Source: an uncultured Flavobacteriales bacterium (GTDB lineage: Bacteria; Bacteroidota; Bacteroidia; Flavobacteriales_D; Crocinitomicaceae). From it: a DNA stretch of 64,000 nt. Both the position numbers and the translations under genes were made by a program. Position 1 is the stretch's first letter; every line of letters begins with the position of its first letter. Of this stretch, positions 19,972 to 27,368 are shown in pieces. Below the pieces are notes generated by a model. It was not told the origin of the DNA and did not search any database. It saw only the letters and a list, made by a program, of their open reading frames with translations. Where the stretch lies: assembly GCA_903939755.1 (NCBI GenBank), contig CAJAII010000008.1, forward strand, positions 62,001 through 126,000, read 5' to 3'.

Positions 19972-20355
19972 ATGGCACAAGAAAAAACAAGATTTTCCGA
20001 TGTTGAATTAGAAGAATTTAAAACACTTATTAATCAAAAATTAGTGGATGCGAACATCGATTACAGCCTACTTATTGGCTCCCTTTCACATAATGATGAT
20101 CATGGAACGGATGATACTGGGCGTGCTTTTAATATGATGGAAGATGGATCTGAAACCCTATCTCGGGAGGAAGTTGCTCAACTTGCAGCCCGCCAGGAAA
20201 AGTTTATCCAAAGTTTGCAGGCAGCCCTAAATCGAATCAATAACAAAACATACGGAATTTGTCGTGTAAAGGGAACGTTGATCCCCAAAGAAAGACTTCG
20301 TCTAGTTCCTCATGCAACAATGAGTATTGATGCAAAAAACGAACAAAAAGGATAG
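19972..20355 (+). CDS. TraR/DksA-like transcription factor with degenerate zinc site
   Basis: A 127-residue protein beginning MAQEKTRFSDVELEEF. It has the helical coiled-coil N-terminus and the C-terminal block KTYGICRVKGTLIPKERLR of DksA-family RNA polymerase regulators. Only one cysteine of the four-cysteine zinc finger remains, as is usual for this Bacteroidota branch. It probably binds the secondary channel of RNA polymerase and tunes promoter response. The stop TAG shares one base with the GTG start of lspA, so the two genes are translationally coupled. Confidence 0.88.
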   Translation: MAQEKTRFSDVELEEFKTLINQKLVDANIDYSLLIGSLSHNDDHGTDDTGRAFNMMEDGSETLSREEVAQLAARQEKFIQSLQAALNRINNKTYGICRVKGTLIPKERLRLVPHATMSIDAKNEQKG

Positions 20356-21032
20356 TGAATAAAAAATTAAAGATTGTTGGAATAGTTATTCTTTTGCTTT
20401 TAATTCTAGATCAATTAATAAAAATCTATGTAAAAAGCACTTTTGCACCAGAAGAACACAAATACCTTATTGGAAATTGGTTCGCGATGCACTATATCGA
20501 AAATCAAGGAATGGCTTTCGGTACCACTTTCGGTGCATCTATTTGGCACAAATTAGCACTGAGTATTTTCAGGGTGGTTGCGATTGTATTCATCGCCTAT
20601 TACATAATTAAAGAAGCAAAAAAAGGCGCTAAATTATCTTTTCTAATCGCGATGGGTTTTATTTGGGCAGGAGCAACAGGTAATCTAATTGATTCCATGT
20701 TTTATGATTTCATTTTTAATTTCAATCCATGTGATCGCTTTAATCAATTAGAAGGATCTAAAGTGTTAGCGGATTGTAAAAGTTTTGGAAGATCTTTTCC
20801 GGTAGAAATTCGGCATAAGGGCTTTTTGTTAGGTAATGTGGTTGACATGTTTCAATTTGATGTGTTGTGGCCAAAGTGGGTGCCATATTTTGGTGGAGGA
20901 CAAATTTTTCCTGCTATTTGGAATGTTGCTGATGGTTCAATTACCATTGGAGTTGTGACCATTATTATTCGACAACGCTACTTTTTTCCAAAAAACAAGA
21001 AAGAAGAGCTAAAAGATCAAGCGGAAAACTAA
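20355..21032 (+). CDS. lspA: Lipoprotein signal peptidase
   Basis: A 225-residue aspartyl membrane peptidase that removes signal peptides from lipoproteins. Four membrane segments are visible. The catalytic aspartates sit in GNVVDMFQF and NVADGSITIG, and an upstream conserved segment is GATGNLIDSMFYDF. It is longer than the roughly 160-residue proteobacterial enzyme because of an extracytoplasmic insertion (about residues 120-155), typical of Bacteroidota. The start is a GTG that overlaps the dksA-like stop codon. Several lipobox proteins in this window would be its substrates. Confidence 0.93.
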   Translation: MNKKLKIVGIVILLLLILDQLIKIYVKSTFAPEEHKYLIGNWFAMHYIENQGMAFGTTFGASIWHKLALSIFRVVAIVFIAYYIIKEAKKGAKLSFLIAMGFIWAGATGNLIDSMFYDFIFNFNPCDRFNQLEGSKVLADCKSFGRSFPVEIRHKGFLLGNVVDMFQFDVLWPKWVPYFGGGQIFPAIWNVADGSITIGVVTIIIRQRYFFPKNKKEELKDQAEN

Positions 21033-23479
21033 AAGTTATATTTCATGTTTCGATCGTTTAATACCGAAAAAGAAACTTTCCATCCAATTTTTGTATCCAT
21101 TTTATTGCCGTCTGAAGCAAAACCATATACACCAATTCGTAACCGGCGTCGTGTTAATTTGAAGTTTCTTTCGAGTCCCGCAATGAGCTCATAAAATTGG
21201 TAATTATTTTCTTTTACATACATGGCCCCTCCGCCAAAAACTAATCCTATTCGGGTTTTTTTCATAAATGGAATTTTGTTTATTATGGCTCCATTATCAT
21301 GGTGGACAAAATGAAATTCAAAAATATAATCCTTCGTTGGCATAGTTGAATCTAAGCCTTGAAAGGAATACATTGGGTTTGAAAACCAAATAGGATCACT
21401 TCTACGTTGGAATTTATAGTCAGCATCTTTTAAGGAGCGCGCACTTATGAATTTTCCCGCAGCAACTCGATAACTTGTGGTTCCTAAGGTGCCGATTTTT
21501 AGCGATTGATTTATTGATAAATTAAGGTATTCATGATCAACATCACTTCCAAATATCTTGGGAATTCCTCGTTCATACATTAATGTAAAGGTCGGCCATG
21601 CTGATCCTAGAATTACTTTCCGATAGGGTTCTCGCATATATTTTTGCTGCGGAGTATAACTTAAACTAAAATCCATTATATAGGCTTGGTATGAACTAAA
21701 ATCGGTTGGCTCATTATTGGGTATTACGTTGTCTAAGATGGTTGCGAAGTTATATCCTTTTAAAGATCTCCTTTCAGCGAAACTAGCCTCTGTGCCAAAA
21801 TAGAGCCCGTTTATTAACTCATACTCGAATGAAAAACTCATGCTTGTTGCCTCAATAAAATTTTCGCGTTTATAGACTTGTGATATAGCGTCATAACCTC
21901 TTATTACATCAAAATCATGGTTGATGGAAGCCCGAATATACCCAAAGTGGAAAGGGTCAAATTTGTATTTCCACCATGAATCACCCTTTATATCGCCGTT
22001 TAAAATGCCATATGAAATTCTTGTATAGGCATCCAACGTTCGCTCGTCCTTCCATTTTTTAAAATAATCGATGCTTGGTGTTATCCTTGGGCCAGCTATG
22101 AATACAGGTTGGATGAGTGTGGCCAATGAACCTGCCGACCATTGTGTTTTTTTTACTCTATTTCTATGTTCAACTCCAAACCAAAGTACTTTTAATACGG
22201 TTATCTTATTAAAAATCGCATCAATTGAATCTAAGTATTCCACCCGATTTCGTGCATCTTTTATGCTGTCTTTGATAATGATAAAGCGTTGTTCTTCTAA
22301 CGTAAGGCTAGCTGGCCTATTATTTTTCCAAAACAAGGAGTCTTTTTCATAGGCTTCTTGTGTTGTAATGGCTAATTCGGTACTGAAAAATTTCCGATCA
22401 AATTTTGGATCAAAATTGTAGTTACTGAAGATAGCCTCCGTTTTGTAATCTGAGGCTTCCGATTTATATTTTACGTTATAGCTTAGTACCTGTTTGGTTA
22501 AAATACAAATGCTATCCCCAGGATGATCGTATTCTTGATAAATCTTAAAATTATCGTATACCAGTAGGTTGCCCTTGCTCATGTTCAACTCTAATTTTTG
22601 GATTAACCACAAGGAATCAATTACCCAAATATATCCTTCTAAAGTTGTGGTCGCCATATTTCTAGGACTAATTTTTATCTTGGAGATGATCTGTCCATTT
22701 TCCTCGATTTTACTCTCCAATTTATAGCGATACGAAAGAATACCAGGCGTGGAGATCGGCGAACTAACCGGAGTTTGGTGCAGGTCATCCAAATGCAATA
22801 AATTTTGAAAGAAATTAAAATTTGATTTTACAGTGGTTGTGTAATAAAGCGTTTTTGCACTTCCTCTCAAGGTGTAAGCATTCCTTATTTCTTTTACTTT
22901 ATTTCCCGGTGCATAATTACGTGTAAGCTGAACTTCCACCAAATTCATTTTGTTGGCATCTTCATTTTTTTCTTTTTCTTCGAACGATGGTTCTCGCTTG
23001 TCATCTTCTTTTTTTGGATTCTCCTTGATGTCTATTTTTTCAGTTGCTTTTATATAAACATCGACAATATGAGGGTAATTCCATTGATTAATTTGGTCTC
23101 TTTTATTAACGACTTTCAGCATTATATCCCTTCCTGGATTGGCTTTTTTTACACTAACATCAATGGCGTCAAAGTCTTTAATTCGAGAGGAGAAAAGTTG
23201 AAAGTCTCGGGTGATGTCTAGGTCTGAAATGGAGATATAGGCTTCCCGTTCATCAAAACCTAAGGCATTAAAAATTAAAAAATATTCTCCAGGCATTAAT
23301 GCCATTTCATATTGACCATTTGTATTGGCAACGGTTCTCATTTCCGAAGCATTTTTTACAAATACTTTTACATTTGGGATGGGGGAGTTGTTTTCATCTG
23401 TAATTATTCCACGCACAAATAGTTGTGCATTAACTGCATTAATAAGGAGTAAAAATGAAAAGAGGAGAAAATATTTCAT
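21029..23479 (-). CDS. DUF5686 outer-membrane protein with carboxypeptidase-like regulatory domain
   Basis: An 816-residue protein. A signal peptide (MKYFLLFSFLLLINAVNAQ) is followed by a CarboxypepD_reg beta-sandwich (VRGIITDENNSPIPNVKVFV, residues about 22-95), then a long DUF5686 region whose second half is barrel-like. A charged stretch rich in K and E (about residues 155-175) interrupts it. Relatives are large outer-membrane proteins of unknown function found across Bacteroidota. The last four bases overlap convergent lspA. Confidence 0.85.
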   Translation of the reverse strand: MKYFLLFSFLLLINAVNAQLFVRGIITDENNSPIPNVKVFVKNASEMRTVANTNGQYEMALMPGEYFLIFNALGFDEREAYISISDLDITRDFQLFSSRIKDFDAIDVSVKKANPGRDIMLKVVNKRDQINQWNYPHIVDVYIKATEKIDIKENPKKEDDKREPSFEEKEKNEDANKMNLVEVQLTRNYAPGNKVKEIRNAYTLRGSAKTLYYTTTVKSNFNFFQNLLHLDDLHQTPVSSPISTPGILSYRYKLESKIEENGQIISKIKISPRNMATTTLEGYIWVIDSLWLIQKLELNMSKGNLLVYDNFKIYQEYDHPGDSICILTKQVLSYNVKYKSEASDYKTEAIFSNYNFDPKFDRKFFSTELAITTQEAYEKDSLFWKNNRPASLTLEEQRFIIIKDSIKDARNRVEYLDSIDAIFNKITVLKVLWFGVEHRNRVKKTQWSAGSLATLIQPVFIAGPRITPSIDYFKKWKDERTLDAYTRISYGILNGDIKGDSWWKYKFDPFHFGYIRASINHDFDVIRGYDAISQVYKRENFIEATSMSFSFEYELINGLYFGTEASFAERRSLKGYNFATILDNVIPNNEPTDFSSYQAYIMDFSLSYTPQQKYMREPYRKVILGSAWPTFTLMYERGIPKIFGSDVDHEYLNLSINQSLKIGTLGTTSYRVAAGKFISARSLKDADYKFQRRSDPIWFSNPMYSFQGLDSTMPTKDYIFEFHFVHHDNGAIINKIPFMKKTRIGLVFGGGAMYVKENNYQFYELIAGLERNFKLTRRRLRIGVYGFASDGNKMDTKIGWKVSFSVLNDRNMKYNF

Positions 23480-23514
23480 TAATTGGAATGCTGAAAATCG
23501 AGGTGTATTAAATA

Positions 23515-23742
23515 CTATGCCGTTTTTGAATTTTCTTGGTCTTTCAAAAATTTTGCATGATTCTCAAAACGCTTCATCATCCAACGTTTCATAAAAAACA
23601 TTACAAAAGCAAGGGCAACCATCCAATAATAAGAACCCCATCGGTCGAAGCCCTGTGTAAAACAATTATAGCTTACAATAAAGAATAGTACGATGCCTAA
23701 ACCAAACCAAAAATATTTCATTACCTTATTATAAATGCCCAT
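23515..23742 (-). CDS. Small membrane protein, conserved type
   Basis: A 75-residue protein with two hydrophobic segments (about residues 8-27 and 37-50) and a basic, aromatic linker to a charged tail (KRWMMKRFENHAKFL). It sits five bases after lptC on the same strand, with the DUF5686 gene downstream. The place between lptC and envelope genes suggests a role at the inner membrane, but no function is known. Confidence 0.65.
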   Translation of the reverse strand: MGIYNKVMKYFWFGLGIVLFFIVSYNCFTQGFDRWGSYYWMVALAFVMFFMKRWMMKRFENHAKFLKDQENSKTA

Positions 23743-23747
23743 AGTTT

Positions 23748-24302
23748 TTAATTTATTTCTTGTTCTTTATTAATTTTTATTTTACCTCGCGGCTTCAATA
23801 TTTCATAACGACTAAAATCTTGTTTCGTTTTTAATCCTTCACCTAAAAATACGCCATCGGGTGCTTTTACAATAACCTGTGCAGGTGTAAAGATACTACT
23901 GTCTTTTTGATTCCAATATAAAACCTCCGTTTCTAAAGTCTGTTTTTTTTTATAATTGTATAAACGCACAGAATCTTTTACCATTAGTAGACCTTTGGAA
24001 TAATTTATTTCACCATATAAGGCAGTTAGTGTGGAGATCACTTCTCCTTTTTCTGAGAAGAAATTTACACGCAGGCTGTCTAGCAATTTGGTAATGTTTT
24101 CTGGTTTGTGCATTGTTTCGGCATAAGCGGCTTTTAATTCTACACGTGCATATCCTGAATCGGAATAAACCATTTTTAGGTCATAAATGGTTTCGTCTGG
24201 TGACTTGGGGTTGTAGGTAACTTTTGCAATAGTAGTTGGGTCGTTTTCACAAGAAAACAGCATTAAACACAAAACGGCAATACAACTAGTTGAAAATTTC
24301 AA
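23748..24302 (-). CDS. lptC: LPS export periplasmic protein LptC
   Basis: A 184-residue lipoprotein-like protein: the signal peptide ends in LMLFSCEN with a lipobox cysteine. The mature part has the repeating beta-strand pattern of the Lpt jelly roll, with segments such as VFLGEGLKTKQDFSRYEIL typical of Bacteroidota LptC. It bridges the inner-membrane LptBFG complex to LptA during lipopolysaccharide export. Neighbours coaX and an outer-membrane protein match the usual Flavobacteriales gene order. Confidence 0.85.
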   Translation of the reverse strand: MKFSTSCIAVLCLMLFSCENDPTTIAKVTYNPKSPDETIYDLKMVYSDSGYARVELKAAYAETMHKPENITKLLDSLRVNFFSEKGEVISTLTALYGEINYSKGLLMVKDSVRLYNYKKKQTLETEVLYWNQKDSSIFTPAQVIVKAPDGVFLGEGLKTKQDFSRYEILKPRGKIKINKEQEIN

Positions 24303-24313
24303 TGGCTTAATTT

Positions 24314-25657
24314 TTAATCCAATTTTCGTTTTCTAAACCAACGTTCAAAACTTGCCGGCGATAAAATGATCCCCAAATTTATACCGATGTAATTTTCGCC
24401 TAAACTTCCCGCAGCAAATGTGGATCGCTGACCAGCGGTAAGACTTAGGTTTATACTTGATAACGATTGTTGCGCAAGAACTGGAATGCCAAAGCCCAAG
24501 GAAATTCCTCGGTCAATGTATTGGATTCCATTTTGAAAATAGGGGAGCTTGTCGTAATAGCCACCAAGGCGATAGGTTAATTTATCTAGTGCTTTTAAAG
24601 AGGCGATGTTTTCGTAAATTTTAGTTTCAGGTGAATATTGGATACCAAAACCGAAATGAACTCCCTTGTTGGAATCCCAAGTGGGTACTAATGAGTCAAA
24701 ATCATTGGACATGCTGTTTTTTACGCTGTAAGAAGCGGTAACCATTATATTAGGGTGTAAGGTTTTGTTTTTTCTTTTCTGTACACCTAGCATAAACACT
24801 TGTGAAAGTCCGACGCTATAGTTTAATTTAGATACGATATGCCCTGTAGATGAAGATGTACTCAATGTGTCGTAGCTAGCCGGAGAATAAATATTCGTTG
24901 AAGTGTAAACTGATGTGTTGTAGTTAGCGTTATAGCGTTGCGCTGGTTCAACTGTTCCAGCCAATATTAGCGAATAATTTTTGCTGATTAATTGTTTGTA
25001 GGACATACCAAGTGTATATTGGAAGGCTTTCATTCCAATTGATGTACGATTTAGGCCACCAGCAAATGTATTATTATCAACCAATAAACTCATTCGATCG
25101 TTGTTAAGCGTGCCAAATAAATAACCAGCATTAAACCCGACAGAAAAACTACTTTTTTTAGCTTGAATAAGCGCATAGGAAAAGCCAACAAATAAATTAT
25201 TAACAGTTCCTTTACCAGCATAGGTATATTTTAATGAGTCGACGCCTGTAAAAACGCTTTCACTTATTTCATATCCTTTTTTTGCAAAGGGTTTTAGACC
25301 AAATGCCAATCCCATTCTTTGCTTCATTTTGAATCCTAATGCGAAATGGTCAACCATTGCAACGGTTGAATTAGCTGATTCATTGTTTTGCGTAAAATTC
25401 GAGATTCTGCTATTAATACCGAGTGATAAAAGGGTGTTCCCAGTACTTAAACTACTATAACTGGAAGGATTAAAATAATTTAATTGACTTGAATCGTAGT
25501 AGGCATCATACCCCTTGCCCAAACAATCATAGATAGCATGTGAAGATTGTCCGACTTCACCAATCCCAAAATTAGAGAGTGGATGAGAGGTAAGGTTTTG
25601 TCCCATTACATTCGTCAAGCAAAAAAAACAAAAGAATAAATTAAGGATGAAGCGCAT
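24314..25657 (-). CDS. Outer-membrane beta-barrel protein, unknown function
   Basis: A 447-residue protein with a signal peptide (MRFILNLFFCFFCLTNVMGQ). The N-terminal NLTSHPLSNFGIGEVGQSS followed by FNPSSYSSLSTGNTLLSLG and many glycine/aromatic strands resembles the FadL-like long-chain transporter fold. It ends in positively charged residues (FRKRKLD) rather than a terminal aromatic. It overlaps the coaX 3' end by 17 bases and precedes lptC, so it may be co-expressed with LPS export. Confidence 0.7.
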   Translation of the reverse strand: MRFILNLFFCFFCLTNVMGQNLTSHPLSNFGIGEVGQSSHAIYDCLGKGYDAYYDSSQLNYFNPSSYSSLSTGNTLLSLGINSRISNFTQNNESANSTVAMVDHFALGFKMKQRMGLAFGLKPFAKKGYEISESVFTGVDSLKYTYAGKGTVNNLFVGFSYALIQAKKSSFSVGFNAGYLFGTLNNDRMSLLVDNNTFAGGLNRTSIGMKAFQYTLGMSYKQLISKNYSLILAGTVEPAQRYNANYNTSVYTSTNIYSPASYDTLSTSSSTGHIVSKLNYSVGLSQVFMLGVQKRKNKTLHPNIMVTASYSVKNSMSNDFDSLVPTWDSNKGVHFGFGIQYSPETKIYENIASLKALDKLTYRLGGYYDKLPYFQNGIQYIDRGISLGFGIPVLAQQSLSSINLSLTAGQRSTFAAGSLGENYIGINLGIILSPASFERWFRKRKLD

Positions 25658-26369
25658 TGAATAAATATATTTCGTGGATACCTTTTAATGTCAAATTTTC
25701 GTCTGCAAAGATGTCGTTTTTTTGCGCTAAATCAAAATGCTGGGCGTCGCCACCTGTTATAAAGATGGTAATGTTAGGGTCTAATTTCCGATAGTTCTCC
25801 ATTCGCCAAGCGATTTCCCCTTTAATTCCTCCAAGAACACCTGCAAACATCGATGATTCTGTTGAGTTCCCATATAAGTCAAACGTTGGATAGGGTGCAG
25901 TTAGCAAGGGCAAAAGAGCGGTATAATCATGCAATGATTTCAGTTGTATTCTTATCCCCGGAGAAATAGATCCTCCCCAATAAACAAAATCATGATCTAT
26001 ATAGTCAAATTTGACACAGGTGCCGATATCAATGGCTAGCCCGCCTCCTAAATTGTTATTTTTTTTTAATGCTGCGTACATTCCCGAAACATTACAGAGA
26101 CGGTCTGCCCCAAGATTTCCTTGGTAACTATTTGTAAAAGGCAGTGATGACTGGGGAGTTATTTCATAAATAGCATATTGATTCCTTAACTTCTGCGCAA
26201 AATCATCTGCTCGAACTGATGCCAATACTATTGGATGCTTGGATGAAAGATTAGTTGAAAGCGTTTCAAATGAATCAAATCGTTGAATTTCTTGAAGTTC
26301 ATGTTGTTTAAAAATAGCAAGCTTAATTGCCGTATTTCCAGCATCAATACACTGTATGATTTCATCCAT
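25641..26369 (-). CDS. coaX: Type III pantothenate kinase
   Basis: First enzyme of coenzyme A synthesis. The ATG at 26369 is chosen because the family sequence begins at once (MDEIIQCIDAGNTAIKLAIF); a longer reading would add 35 unrelated residues. Phosphate-binding motifs are DAGNTAIK and AIDIGTCVKFDYID; GADRLCNVSGMYA and SPGIRIQLKSLHDYTA are also typical. About 242 residues. It is divergent from the tRNA-Phe gene. Confidence 0.92.
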   Translation of the reverse strand: MDEIIQCIDAGNTAIKLAIFKQHELQEIQRFDSFETLSTNLSSKHPIVLASVRADDFAQKLRNQYAIYEITPQSSLPFTNSYQGNLGADRLCNVSGMYAALKKNNNLGGGLAIDIGTCVKFDYIDHDFVYWGGSISPGIRIQLKSLHDYTALLPLLTAPYPTFDLYGNSTESSMFAGVLGGIKGEIAWRMENYRKLDPNITIFITGGDAQHFDLAQKNDIFADENLTLKGIHEIYLFNALHP

Positions 26370-26437
26370 AGCCTTACAAAGATACGTCCAATCAGCCTTG
26401 ATTTCATGATAAAAAGAAAGAATATCTGAAATTTGGC

Positions 26438-26467
26438 TTGATAAAATGTAAAAAAGTAGTAAATTCG
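26438..26467 (+). promoter_or_regulatory. Candidate tRNA-Phe promoter
   Basis: TTG at 26438-26440, 19 bases, then TAAATTCG at 26460-26467, close to the TTG/TAnnTTTG pattern. The box ends 16 bases before the mature tRNA 5' end. Confidence 0.5.
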
Positions 26468-26483
26468 CACCCACAATTAGGCT

Positions 26484-26556
26484 GGTACCTTAGCTCAGTT
26501 GGTAGAGCAAAGGACTGAAAATCCTTGTGTCCCTGGTTCGATTCCTGGAGGTACCA
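26484..26556 (+). tRNA. tRNA-Phe (GAA)
   Basis: A complete 73-base cloverleaf. The acceptor stem is GGTACCT with AGGTACC, the D stem GCTC/GAGC, and the anticodon stem AAGGA/TCCTT around loop CTGAAAA with anticodon GAA. The T stem is CCTGG/CCTGG, which leaves a T-T mismatch in its middle pair. The CCA end is not encoded. The 3' tail from 26539 is repeated three more times downstream (see repeats). Confidence 0.93.
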
Positions 26557-26560
26557 CATT

Positions 26561-26590
26561 AAAACCCTGACCGAAACGTCAGGGTTTTTT
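26561..26590 (+). terminator. Terminator after tRNA-Phe
   Basis: Stem CCCTGAC (26565-26571), loop CGAAAC, stem GTCAGGG (26578-26584), then six T, with A-rich bases before the stem. A classical intrinsic terminator. Confidence 0.85.
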
Positions 26591-26625
26591 GTTTGTTACC
26601 AAACTTAAATTTCCATTGTGTTCCT

Positions 26626-26641
26626 GTGCGCCGCGGCGCAC
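26626..26641. repeat. Palindrome 1 joined to tRNA-Phe tail copy 2
   Basis: GTGCGCCGCGGCGCAC is a perfect 16-bp palindrome. It is followed directly by GATTCCTGGAGGTACCAC, the 3' tail of tRNA-Phe, and preceded by TTGTGTTCCTG, close to the bases before the tRNA T loop. The palindrome therefore sits where the tRNA has GTT. Confidence 0.85.
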
Positions 26642-26660
26642 GATTCCTGGAGGTACCACA

Positions 26661-26692
26661 AAAATCCCCGTTATTTATAATGGGGATTTTTT
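26661..26692 (+). terminator. Terminator after tRNA tail copy 2
   Basis: AAAATCCCC (26661-26669) pairs with GGGGATTTT (26682-26690), and inner TTAT/ATAA extend the stem around a two-base TT loop, about 14 pairs with one G-T. T residues follow. It has a different sequence from the terminator after tail 1. Confidence 0.75.
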
Positions 26693-26702
26693 ATTTTTGG
26701 AG

Positions 26703-26948
26703 ATGTTTACAACCTATGTTTTATATTCTTCAAAAGTTCAAAAAAAGTATACGGGACATACCAATAATTTGGATCGAAGAATTAAAGAACATAATTTAGG
26801 ATTGCTCGGTATTTCTACCAAAAATAAAGGTCCTTGGGTTCTAATATACTCAGAACAGTTTAACACACGTTCAGAAGCAATCCTACGCGAAAAAGAACTT
26901 AAAACGGGTAAAGGCCGGGAATTTATAAAAAATCAAACCGGATTATGA
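26703..26948 (+). CDS. GIY-YIG family nuclease, small
   Basis: An 81-residue protein that is one GIY-YIG domain. Signatures are TTYVLYSS (GIY strand), KYTGHTNNLDRRIKEHN (YIG strand and catalytic Arg helix), then SEAILREKELKTGKGREFI, where the Glu and basic residues of UvrC/YhbQ-type domains fall. The start at 26703 is used because a longer in-frame reading would pass through the tRNA-tail repeat and terminator. It lies between the 121-bp repeats behind its own hairpin, which points to a role in spreading or maintaining the repeat unit. That role is inference. Confidence 0.85.
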   Translation: MFTTYVLYSSKVQKKYTGHTNNLDRRIKEHNLGLLGISTKNKGPWVLIYSEQFNTRSEAILREKELKTGKGREFIKNQTGL

Positions 26949-26962
26949 TAACTTGAGTCCCT

Positions 26963-26978
26963 GTCCGCCTAGGCGGAC
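26963..26978. repeat. Palindrome 2 joined to tRNA-Phe tail copy 3
   Basis: GTCCGCCTAGGCGGAC is a perfect 16-bp palindrome that differs in sequence from palindromes 1 and 3 but occupies the same place: CTTGAGTCCCTG before it and GATTCCTGGAGGTACCAC after it. Confidence 0.85.
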
Positions 26979-26999
26979 GATTCCTGGAGGTACCACATT

Positions 27000-27029
27000 A
27001 AAACCCTGACCGAAACGTCAGGGTTTTTT
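27000..27029 (+). terminator. Terminator after tRNA tail copy 3
   Basis: Identical to the tRNA-Phe terminator: CCCTGAC, loop CGAAAC, GTCAGGG and a T run. It also closes the transcript of the GIY-YIG gene. Confidence 0.85.
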
Positions 27030-27064
27030 GTTTGTTACCAAACTTAAATTTCCATTGTGTTACT

Positions 27065-27080
27065 GTGCGCCGCGGCGCAA
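27065..27080. repeat. Palindrome 3 joined to tRNA-Phe tail copy 4
   Basis: GTGCGCCGCGGCGCAA has a perfect 14-bp core (TGCGCCGCGGCGCA) with the outer pair lost. It is followed by tail GATTCCTGGAGGTACCAC at 27081-27098. Confidence 0.85.
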
Positions 27081-27099
27081 GATTCCTGGAGGTACCACG

Positions 27100-27170
27100 A
27101 AAACAAAACGAGAATGAGAGCGACCCTTCGATAAACTCAGGGCTAAAAGCGCCATTCTCGTTTTTGTTTT
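27100..27170 (+). terminator. Long hairpin after tRNA tail copy 4
   Basis: AAAACAAAACGAGAATG (27100-27116) pairs with CATTCTCG plus a T-rich run (27153-27170). The loop contains a nested hairpin CCCT-TCGATAAACTC-AGGG. It probably acts as the terminator for the last tail and marks the end of the repeat cluster. Confidence 0.6.
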
Positions 27171-27228
27171 ACATCATTTTCATTCTTTTCCAGGGATTAC
27201 TTGGTTCATAATTGATTCTCTCGTGATA

Positions 27229-27290
27229 TTATTGTCAATAACAATTCCATTCAATAAGTGACAAAATAATTATTGACGAAAATTGTCACA
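27229..27290. promoter_or_regulatory. Dyad cluster upstream of the AAA+ gene
   Basis: Within 62 bases there is TTATTGTCAATAA (27229-27241, symmetric about its centre), GTGACAA (27258-27264) and TTGTCAC (27283-27289); the last two form a 7-bp inverted repeat with 25-base centre spacing. They look like operator half-sites for a regulator of the accessory region. Confidence 0.4.
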
Positions 27291-27323
27291 AATCATTTAA
27301 GTGATGGATTATGAATACGAACC
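27284..27323 (+). promoter_or_regulatory. Island promoter motif, copy 1
   Basis: TGTCACA (27284-27290), 29 bases, then AACC (27320-27323), with TGGAT in between. The same layout precedes the second NADAR gene and the gene at 36437. Here the start codon is 49 bases past the motif start of AACC; in the other two copies the gap is 21-23 bases. Confidence 0.45.
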
Positions 27324-27368
27324 TTTATAATAAGGTGTAATTATTAATAATAGAAATAATCAAACCGT

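Larger units (their letters stand above)
26539..26659 (+). repeat. 121-bp direct repeat, copy 1
   Basis: Begins in the T loop of tRNA-Phe and runs through the tRNA 3' end, the first terminator, a spacer, a 16-bp palindrome and a second tRNA tail. The same 121 bases recur at 26978-27098 with two differences that I can see. The offset is 439 bases, and the GIY-YIG gene lies between the two copies. Confidence 0.92.
26978..27098 (+). repeat. 121-bp direct repeat, copy 2
   Basis: Second copy of the tRNA-tail repeat, from the last base of palindrome 2 through a terminator, spacer, palindrome 3 and tail copy 4. It differs from copy 1 at two bases (TTACTG for TTCCTG, and GCAAGATT for GCACGATT). Confidence 0.92.

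Noticed and set aside
19972-20355. Broken dksA because zinc cysteines are missing
   Set aside because: The same loss is usual in Bacteroidota members of this family, and the reading frame and C-terminal block are intact.
26369-26474. 35-residue extension of coaX
   Set aside because: The extension has no family similarity and overlaps the tRNA-Phe promoter; CoaX normally begins just before the DAGNT motif.
26589-26702. Longer N-terminus for the GIY-YIG gene reaching into the tRNA-tail repeat
   Set aside because: It would translate a terminator, a palindrome and a tRNA tail. The domain begins directly at the ATG at 26703.
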